Shown here piece after piece: positions 1 to 5,025 of a DNA stretch of 8,938 nt. Position 1 is the first letter of the stretch. The number at the start of each line of letters is the position of its first letter. The notes beneath the pieces were generated by a model, which had not been told where the DNA came from, made no database searches, and saw only the letters and a program-made list of their open reading frames with translations. The position numbers and the translations under genes were made by a program. The stretch covers positions 1-8,938 of the forward strand of contig JAIEOG010000298.1 of the NCBI GenBank assembly GCA_019750655.1, in the 5' to 3' direction. Source of the DNA: a bacterium (GTDB lineage Bacteria > Bdellovibrionota > FAC87 > UBA2466).

Positions 1-167
1 TCTTTTGGCCAATCGATCATTCCCAACGCCCGCGCGTAGCGGATGTTGAGATAGAACAATGGAATCACCGCGGCAAAGCCCGCAAAAGCGTAGAGGAACG
101 CATCCACCTGGGTATTCGCAATCGCCATTTTGTAAGGAAAAATCGTTAAGAAATCGGTCGGCCCCAT
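1..167 (-). CDS. WecA/MraY-family polyprenyl-phosphate sugar-1-phosphate transferase (N-terminal part)
   Basis: The window edge cuts this gene; only the first 55 codons are visible, read leftward from an ATG at 167-165. An in-frame TAA lies three codons upstream and an AAGAG Shine-Dalgarno-like element (171-175) lies just before the ATG, so the start is well placed; a second in-frame ATG is at 128-126. Residues about 22-41 form a hydrophobic membrane helix, followed by an Arg/Ala-rich turn and the motif LGMIDWPK (residues 48-55). That matches the first cytoplasmic loop of WecA/MraY/TagO enzymes, where a helix is followed by 'A..LG.(I/V)D.P'. Such enzymes move a sugar-1-phosphate from a UDP-sugar to undecaprenyl phosphate at the inner membrane and start O-antigen, capsule or similar glycans. 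The catalytic aspartates lie outside the window, so the family call rests on the N-terminus and context. Substrate is unknown. Confidence 0.6.
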   Translation of the reverse strand, partial: MGPTDFLTIFPYKMAIANTQVDAFLYAFAGFAAVIPLFYLNIRYARALGMIDWPK

Positions 168-248
168 TATCTCTTAGTCGAGATTGATAACCAAACACAA
201 AAAGCCGCCGAAGGTGCCGGGCGACGCGTCACACCGACGGAAATTCTC

Positions 249-257
249 TGATACAAT
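249..257 (+). promoter_or_regulatory. extended -10 promoter for the carbamoyltransferase gene
   Basis: TG (249-250), one base, then TACAAT (252-257) gives the extended -10 pattern TGnTAnAAT-like with 5 of 6 matches to TATAAT. No good -35 is seen 17 bases upstream (TCACAC), as is usual for extended -10 promoters. Transcription would begin near 264, which leaves a short leader carrying GGGAG at 274-278. A start near 264 would exclude the GTG at 260 as a start codon. Confidence 0.5.
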
Positions 258-273
258 GAGTGTCTTCACTCCT

Positions 274-278
274 GGGAG
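274..278 (+). promoter_or_regulatory. ribosome binding site that decides the carbamoyltransferase start
   Basis: GGGAG at 274-278 stands 8 bases before a TTG at 287, an ideal spacing. It is 23 bases from the ATG at 302 (too far) and lies downstream of the GTG at 260. It therefore favours TTG 287 as the start, although family alignment alone would also accept ATG 302. Confidence 0.5.
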
Positions 279-286
279 ACCAATCT

Positions 287-2020
287 TTGAGTTCAAAACG
301 CATGGTTAGTTTAGGGTTGAGCTACGGCCACGGCGACTCCTCCGCCGCCTTAGTTATCGACGGTTGTCTCGTAGCAGCCGCTGAAGAAGAACGCTTTTCG
401 CGCATCAAACACGATGCGGGATTTCCGAGTTTGGCCATTGCCTATTGCTTGCGCCACGCTGGGCTCCAGGGCAGCGACGTCACTACCGTCGCCATCGCTC
501 GCAAGCCATTTAAGCACTGGTTTCGCAAAGCGCGCTTAATTGCCGCGCACCCAGCACTCCTCGATCGCCCCGCAAACCACACACCGCCCACTCGCTTAGC
601 AGTGGAGCTGCGTGCGCTGGGAATCAAGGCGTCGGTTTTGACCTACGAACACCACTACGCGCACTTGATGAGCAGCCGCTTTCTTTCGAAAGACGACTCG
701 CAGGCCTATTTGTCCATCGACGGCTTGGGGGATTTCGTGTCCGTCATGATGGGAAAACCCCAAGGGAATGGCATCGAAGTCGTTAAGCGCGTTTTCTTTC
801 CCGACTCGTTGGGCTTTTTCTATACCGCTTTGACCCAGTTTCTGGGGTTCCCGCACTACGGGGACGAGTTCAAAGTGATGGGGCTCTCTAGCTACGGCAG
901 TCCGCAATATGCCCACGCGATGCGCGAACTTGTTCGCGAAAAGACGGACGGAACGTTTTATCTCAATCCCGAAGCTTTCCCGATTTTGAAAAAGCCTATC
1001 CAGATGACGGTCGAGAAATCGCAGCCTAAGATCAAGCCGTTCTATAGCACGCCGTTTCTGACGCAGCTCATTGGATTGCCGCCGCGCAAGTCCACGGATC
1101 CCCTCACGGCGGCACACCGTAATCTAGCGGCAAGCGTGCAGGCGCGGTTTGAAGAAATCGCAAACCGTCTCGTCGGAACTCTGCACGAAAAAGTACCAGC
1201 GCAAACTCTGGCACTTTCTGGCGGCTGCGCGCACAACAGCGTTTGGGTGGGCAAGATTCCCAAGCGCACCCCCTTCCACAAAGTAGTTGTCGCCCCCGCG
1301 TCGCATGATGGTGGGTTGGCCGTTGGCGCCGCCATAGCGGCAGCACAAGCCGAAGTAACCCCCGAATCGGGACACTGGGCTTTGCTGGGCCCCGATCTTT
1401 CAGAAGTCACGGGCCCGTCGGAGCTGCCTCACGGCATGCAGAAGCAGGAATTTTCCAACCGCACGGAGCTTGCGGCGTGGATGGCTGAGCAGCTCTCCCA
1501 GGGCAAAATCTTGGGCTTAGTCGATGGTCGCTTGGAATTTGGCCCTCGCGCTCTCGGCAGCCGCAGTATTCTTGCCGATCCTAGGCGCGCCGAAATGAAA
1601 CAGCGCCTGAACGATCGCGTGAAACACCGCGAGCCTTTCCGGCCTTTCGCCGCGTCTGTACTGGCCGAGCACCAGACACTCTGGTTTGAAAACGTCTTCG
1701 AATCACCAACCATGGAAGCCGTGTTCGAGGTGAACCCGGAAGTGAAGGAACGCATCGGCGGCGTGGTCCACGCCGACGGTACGTGCCGCATCCAAAGCGT
1801 GCACAAAGAAACCCAAGGTTTTTATTGGGAACTCATTGAAGCGTTCCGAAAAAAAACGGGCATTCCGATGCTGTTAAATACGTCGTTCAACGACAGCGAG
1901 CCAATCGTGTGCACACCGCAGGACGCTTTGCGCTGCTTCCAAAACACCGACATGGACGCCATTGTGATTGGCCAGACGATCTACACCAAGGCCGCGTCCT
2001 CCCTTACCGCTCGGGCCTAG
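287..2020 (+). CDS. NodU/CmcH-family O-carbamoyltransferase
   Basis: The gene encodes 577 residues, a normal length for this family. These enzymes transfer a carbamoyl group from carbamoyl phosphate, through carbamoyl-adenylate, to a hydroxyl of a sugar or antibiotic; they join a Kae1-like N-terminal domain to a YrdC-like C-terminal domain. Seen here, numbered from TTG 287: the N-terminal GLSYGHGDSSAALVIDG (10-26) and AAAEEERFSR (30-39); the metal-site motif HHYAH (122-126) followed by DGLGD (145-149); SGGCAHN (311-317); FGPRALGSRSILADPR (418-433); REPFRPFAAS (448-457); and TSFND (532-536). All expected blocks are present and unbroken. Start: TTG 287 has a well-spaced GGGAG; ATG 302 (572 residues) is the alternative, while GTG 260 lies upstream of the likely transcript start. 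The gene is apparently monocistronic and overlaps the end of the radC-like gene by 17 bp. In this locus it probably carbamoylates a glycan sugar; the acceptor cannot be read from sequence. Confidence 0.93.
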   Translation: MSSKRMVSLGLSYGHGDSSAALVIDGCLVAAAEEERFSRIKHDAGFPSLAIAYCLRHAGLQGSDVTTVAIARKPFKHWFRKARLIAAHPALLDRPANHTPPTRLAVELRALGIKASVLTYEHHYAHLMSSRFLSKDDSQAYLSIDGLGDFVSVMMGKPQGNGIEVVKRVFFPDSLGFFYTALTQFLGFPHYGDEFKVMGLSSYGSPQYAHAMRELVREKTDGTFYLNPEAFPILKKPIQMTVEKSQPKIKPFYSTPFLTQLIGLPPRKSTDPLTAAHRNLAASVQARFEEIANRLVGTLHEKVPAQTLALSGGCAHNSVWVGKIPKRTPFHKVVVAPASHDGGLAVGAAIAAAQAEVTPESGHWALLGPDLSEVTGPSELPHGMQKQEFSNRTELAAWMAEQLSQGKILGLVDGRLEFGPRALGSRSILADPRRAEMKQRLNDRVKHREPFRPFAASVLAEHQTLWFENVFESPTMEAVFEVNPEVKERIGGVVHADGTCRIQSVHKETQGFYWELIEAFRKKTGIPMLLNTSFNDSEPIVCTPQDALRCFQNTDMDAIVIGQTIYTKAASSLTARA

Positions 2021-2618
2021 CTTCTTTTTTCATAAGGCCTGCGTCGGCAAAGCTAAAAAAGGCCCCGTGCTCCGCTAGGACTAAGTGATCTAGCAACGGG
2101 ATACCAACGAGTTTTGCGGCCCATTCCAGCCGAGCCGTGAAACGCACATCGGATTCGCTAGGAGCCGGCTCCCCGCCCACATGGTTGTGCGCTACCACGA
2201 CATAAGCAGCTCCCGATTGCAAAGCTGCCCGGAGAATTTCGCGTGGCTGCGCAAAACACTCGCTCACAGCACCCCGGAAAATCAGGCGGGCTTGGATGAG
2301 ACTATGATCCGCATGGAGGAAAGCCGCCGCAATGCCTTCTTGATCCTCTGGCAAAAGCCCGCGAAGAGTTTCTGCGGCGCACACACTGGAAGTGAAGGCG
2401 TAGGGACGCGCAGAGGCTAGCCTTTGGGCCAGCTCTTCTAACCACCGCAGCCTTTGGGGATCGACACCGGGCAAGTCCTTGGGCGGGGCTTTCAGAAACT
2501 CACGCCACCCTCCAAAAGACCGCATCGCCCGGCGCGTAATCTGGACCGCGACAGCGGAAGGTTGAACACCGCTGCTTAGGCGCAAGAAAAGCTCCGCATC
2601 GGAAAGAAGTGGCCGCAT
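2004..2618 (-). CDS. radC: RadC-like JAMM/MPN-domain protein
   Basis: A RadC (UPF0758) family protein of 204 residues if it starts at the ATG at 2618, which has GGTG six bases upstream. TTG 2630 and GTG 2627 are in-frame alternatives, and the frame stays open further up without a good start. The N-terminal LLSDAEL (4-10) and FGGW (35-38) belong to the RadC helical region, but the helix-hairpin-helix glycine loop is degenerate (LPGVDPQRL). The C-terminal JAMM metal motif is complete: H144, H146, S154, D157 in the pattern HxHx7SxxD, followed by GIPLLDHLVL. It is shorter at the N-terminus than usual RadC proteins of about 220-230 residues. RadC was once tied to DNA repair, but its biochemical role is unsettled and relatives occur often on mobile elements. 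The gene runs against both neighbours, so it is not part of the glycan operon. The family call is firm; function is uncertain. Confidence 0.88.
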   Translation of the reverse strand: MRPLLSDAELFLRLSSGVQPSAVAVQITRRAMRSFGGWREFLKAPPKDLPGVDPQRLRWLEELAQRLASARPYAFTSSVCAAETLRGLLPEDQEGIAAAFLHADHSLIQARLIFRGAVSECFAQPREILRAALQSGAAYVVVAHNHVGGEPAPSESDVRFTARLEWAAKLVGIPLLDHLVLAEHGAFFSFADAGLMKKEARPER

Positions 2619-2745
2619 GCGGGACACCAATGCAGTCTGCGAGCCAGATTTCGCAGCCCAGCGACGGTTGCCTAAGTCCCGAAATCCGCCTTTTCAGGAC
2701 TGCTTCCAAACCCCTCAGACCGGCTAAAAGCGTGCCTACTTTTTC

Positions 2746-2751
2746 ATTGTA
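2746..2751 (-). promoter_or_regulatory. possible -10 element for the radC-like gene
   Basis: On the minus strand these bases read TACAAT, 5 of 6 to the -10 consensus, placing a transcript start near 2739, about 120 bases before the gene. The hexamer 17 bases upstream (TTCTAG) is a poor -35. It overlaps the -35 candidate of the plus-strand promoter, so the two would compete if both are real. Tentative. Confidence 0.2.
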
Positions 2752-2775
2752 AGGCCGTAGGACAGGGGCTAGAAC
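2747..2775 (+). promoter_or_regulatory. possible promoter of the pseB-pseC-fusion operon
   Basis: TTGTAA (2747-2752) and TAGAAC (2770-2775) are separated by exactly 17 bases, each matching 4 of 6 consensus positions. The predicted transcript start near 2782 would place GGAG (2795-2798) in the leader, 11 bases before the ATG at 2810. Spacing is good but the hexamers are weak, so the assignment is tentative. Confidence 0.35.
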
Positions 2776-2808
2776 CTAGGCTCAACTGTAGCCTGGAGCC
2801 AGTTCGCC

Positions 2809-2842
2809 GATGCCCACCAACGCGCTTAAAGATGCCCACCAA
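2809..2842 (+). repeat. 12-bp direct repeat at the pseB start
   Basis: The 12-mer GATGCCCACCAA occurs at 2809-2820 and again at 2831-2842, a period of 22 bases. The first copy contains the annotated ATG (2810). The second contains an out-of-frame ATG and is followed at once by the in-frame ATG at 2843. It looks like a small duplication at the gene start. Confidence 0.8.
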
Positions 2843-3841
2843 ATGCTCAATGGAAGCAGCATTCTCCTAACGGGAGGCACCGGCTCTTTCGGCCACGCTT
2901 TTGTCCAGCACCTGATTGAAAACACGACGCCCCATAAGCTGATTGTTTTCAGCCGCGATGAGCTGAAGCAATACGAAATGGCGCAGAAGTTCCCCCAATC
3001 GAAGTACCCGTTCCTGCGCTACTTCATTGGCGATGTCCGCGATCTCGAACGCCTGAACCAAGCGATGCGCGGGGTGGATTATGTCGTGCATGCGGCGGCA
3101 ATGAAGCAAGTCCCCACCGCCGAGTACAACCCTTTTGAATGCATCAAGACGAATATCTTGGGCGCCCAGAACGTCATTGCAGCGTCTATTAGCCATAAAG
3201 TGAAACGCGTGATTGCGCTTTCCACCGACAAAGCGGCTAACCCAGTCAATCTTTACGGGGCGACAAAACTCGCGTCCGATAAGCTCTTCATCGCCGGCAA
3301 CCACATGAGTGGCGACGGCGGCCCGCGCTTTGGGGTCGTGCGCTACGGCAACGTCGTCGGAAGCCGCGGCAGCGTTATTCCCTTTTACCGCAAGCTCATT
3401 AAAGACGGCGTGAACAAGTTCCCCGTCACGGATGCACGCATGACGCGCTTTTGGATCACCCTCAACCAAGGCGTGAGTTTCCTGATTAGCTGCTTTGGGC
3501 GCATGGAAGGCGGCGAAGTTTTCGTCCCCAAAATCCCGAGCATGAACATCATCGACTTGGCAAAAACGCTCAAGCCCGACTGCGAGATCGACCTTATCGG
3601 AATCCGCGCCGGCGAGAAGCTCCACGAAGTCATGGTTCCCAAGGACGAATCGCGCAACACTTTGGAATTCGATTCGCACTTTGTCATTCAACCTTGCTTC
3701 AACTGGTGGGATGAGAACGCCTACAAATCGCGCACGGGTGGTAAGCCCGTTACCGACGGTTTCGAATACAGTTCGGAGACGAATCCGGAGCGTCTGTCTC
3801 CTGCACAACTCCAGGACATCGTTTTCGCACCGGAAAACTAA
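2810..3841 (+). CDS. pseB: UDP-GlcNAc 4,6-dehydratase (inverting), PseB type
   Basis: A 343-residue extended-SDR enzyme. PseB converts UDP-GlcNAc to UDP-2-acetamido-2,6-dideoxy-beta-L-arabino-hexos-4-ulose in the cytoplasm, the first step of pseudaminic acid synthesis. Seen here: the NADP-binding motif GGTGSFG (22-28); HAAAMKQVP (94-102); the catalytic STDKAANP segment with T139, D140 and K141; Y149 and K153 of the YxxxK pair in NLYGATK; DARMTRFW (208-215); and GEVFVPKIPSM (235-245) plus GIRAGEKLHEVM (264-275), both hallmarks of PseB. Start: ATG 2810 has GGAG 11 bases upstream. ATG 2843 (332 residues, beginning MLNGSSILLTGG) aligns better with typical PseB N-termini and may be the true start. 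It is the first gene of an operon with pseC, one base downstream. A related FlaA1/CapD-type dehydratase is the main alternative, but the motifs favour PseB. Confidence 0.92.
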   Translation: MPTNALKDAHQMLNGSSILLTGGTGSFGHAFVQHLIENTTPHKLIVFSRDELKQYEMAQKFPQSKYPFLRYFIGDVRDLERLNQAMRGVDYVVHAAAMKQVPTAEYNPFECIKTNILGAQNVIAASISHKVKRVIALSTDKAANPVNLYGATKLASDKLFIAGNHMSGDGGPRFGVVRYGNVVGSRGSVIPFYRKLIKDGVNKFPVTDARMTRFWITLNQGVSFLISCFGRMEGGEVFVPKIPSMNIIDLAKTLKPDCEIDLIGIRAGEKLHEVMVPKDESRNTLEFDSHFVIQPCFNWWDENAYKSRTGGKPVTDGFEYSSETNPERLSPAQLQDIVFAPEN

Positions 3842-3842
3842 C

Positions 3843-5021
3843 GTGCTGCCCTACAGCCGACAAACCATCGAAGCCGACGATATCGAGGCAGTCGCCCAGG
3901 TATTGCAGTCGGATATGCTGACCTGCGGGCGCCAAGTCGAGCTCTTTGAATCCGAACTGGCCGCTTACTGTGGCAGCCGTTTCGCAGTCGCTTGCTCGAG
4001 CGGCACTGCAGCCCTGCATCTAGCCGGCCTGGCCCTGGGCTGGAAAGCCGGCGATTCCGTTATCACTTCTCCCATTACGTTCATGGCCAGCAGCAACGCC
4101 GCACTCTATTGCGGAGCGGATCCCTTGTTTTCAGAAATCGACCCCTCGACGGCTTGCTTGGATCCGCAAGCCTTACGCAAGACTTTGCAGACAGCACCAA
4201 ATGTCCGCGCTGTCATTCCCGTGCACTACGGCGGTGGGGTGGCGGACATGGCGTCGATTGCCCGCTTGGCTCAAGGCGCGGGCGCGGCGGTTATCGAGGA
4301 TGCTTGTCACGCTCTAGGCTCGAGTTACGCCGACGAGGATGGGCGCCGCGTGAAAGTCGGCAGCTGCCGGCATTCCGCCATGACGGTATTTTCCTTTCAC
4401 CCGCTGAAGGCCATCACCACCGGTGAAGGTGGCGCGATTACGACAAATGACGAAACGCTTTACCGTCAGCTCACAAGCCTCCGCTCTCACGGCATCGTGC
4501 GCGAGAGCGCCCGGTGGGAAGTACGCGAGCAAGGTTTTGAGGGCGATCGTCCCAATCCCTGGTACCACGAGATGCAGGCACTGGGTTTCAACTACCGCCT
4601 AACCGACATCCAATGCGCGTTAGGCCGATCCCAGTTGCGCAAGCTCGATCGATTCGTTTCACGCCGGCAACAGATCGCGGCGCTTTACCGTCGGGAACTG
4701 GCCGGAACAAAGAGCCCGGTGGGTGTGCTTTTTGCGGAAGATGACGTGGGCAATAGCCACCACCTATTCCCGGCGTTGTTACCCGAAGGCGCTTCTCGGG
4801 GAGAAGTCATGCGGCGCCTTTCCGAATTTGGCATCCACACACAAGTGCACTACATCCCCGTCCCGCTGCAGCCCTTTTACCGAAACCGCGGCACGGCGAT
4901 TTCCTTTCCACGCGCTGAAGCGTTTTATGCGCGGGCTTTAAGCTTACCCGTCTTCCCGATGATGAAAGATGCCGACGTGGCTTTTGTCGTGGAAAAACTC
5001 AATGGCGCTCTAGGGAGTTAA
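3843..5021 (+). CDS. pseC: PseC-type UDP-4-keto-sugar aminotransferase (DegT/DnrJ/EryC1 family)
   Basis: A PLP-dependent sugar aminotransferase of 392 residues. PseC adds an amino group at C4 of the PseB product, using glutamate, to give UDP-4-amino-4,6-dideoxy-beta-L-AltNAc. The GTG at 3843, one base after the pseB stop, is chosen because the protein then begins MLPYSRQTIEADDIEAV, the standard PseC N-terminus; a weak GGAA sits seven bases upstream. The reading frame is open back to 3681, but that part lies inside pseB and has no family resemblance. Motifs: SSGTAALHLA (52-61); SPITFMASSNAALYCGA (76-92); EDACHALGSSY (152-162) with D153 expected to bind the PLP ring nitrogen; FSFHPLKAITTGEGGAI (183-199) with K189 as the Schiff-base lysine; and the late block NYRLTDIQCALGRSQL. 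It is translationally coupled to its neighbours by very short gaps. No PseH, PseG, PseI or PseF is in view, so the final product is open. Confidence 0.92.
   Translation: MLPYSRQTIEADDIEAVAQVLQSDMLTCGRQVELFESELAAYCGSRFAVACSSGTAALHLAGLALGWKAGDSVITSPITFMASSNAALYCGADPLFSEIDPSTACLDPQALRKTLQTAPNVRAVIPVHYGGGVADMASIARLAQGAGAAVIEDACHALGSSYADEDGRRVKVGSCRHSAMTVFSFHPLKAITTGEGGAITTNDETLYRQLTSLRSHGIVRESARWEVREQGFEGDRPNPWYHEMQALGFNYRLTDIQCALGRSQLRKLDRFVSRRQQIAALYRRELAGTKSPVGVLFAEDDVGNSHHLFPALLPEGASRGEVMRRLSEFGIHTQVHYIPVPLQPFYRNRGTAISFPRAEAFYARALSLPVFPMMKDADVAFVVEKLNGALGS
5012..5017 (+). promoter_or_regulatory. strong ribosome binding site for the fusion gene
   Basis: AGGGAG at 5012-5017 lies inside the last codons of pseC and eight bases before the ATG at 5026. 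It fixes that start and implies coupled translation of the fusion protein with pseC. Confidence 0.7.
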
Positions 5022-5025
5022 CCCG

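Larger units (their letters stand above)
2619..2809. other. intergenic region between the radC-like gene and pseB
   Basis: This stretch of about 190 bases separates two divergent genes. It holds weak candidate promoters in both directions (see separate entries). No RNA gene, stable hairpin or further coding sequence could be supported. Confidence 0.5.

Noticed and set aside
260..286. GTG 260 as start of the carbamoyltransferase
   Set aside because: No ribosome site precedes it and it falls upstream of the transcript start predicted from the extended -10.
2014..2039. GGCCT/AGGCC inverted repeat after the carbamoyltransferase
   Set aside because: Five-base-pair stem with a 16-base loop and the T-run inside the loop; not a credible terminator.
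2867..3808. Long 313-codon open frame on the minus strand opposite pseB
   Set aside because: It lies wholly inside pseB, shows no recognisable domain, and is composed as expected for the antisense of a GC-biased coding frame.
3681..3842. 54-codon upstream extension of pseC
   Set aside because: It overlaps the end of pseB in another frame, and family alignment begins exactly at GTG 3843 (MLPYSRQT).
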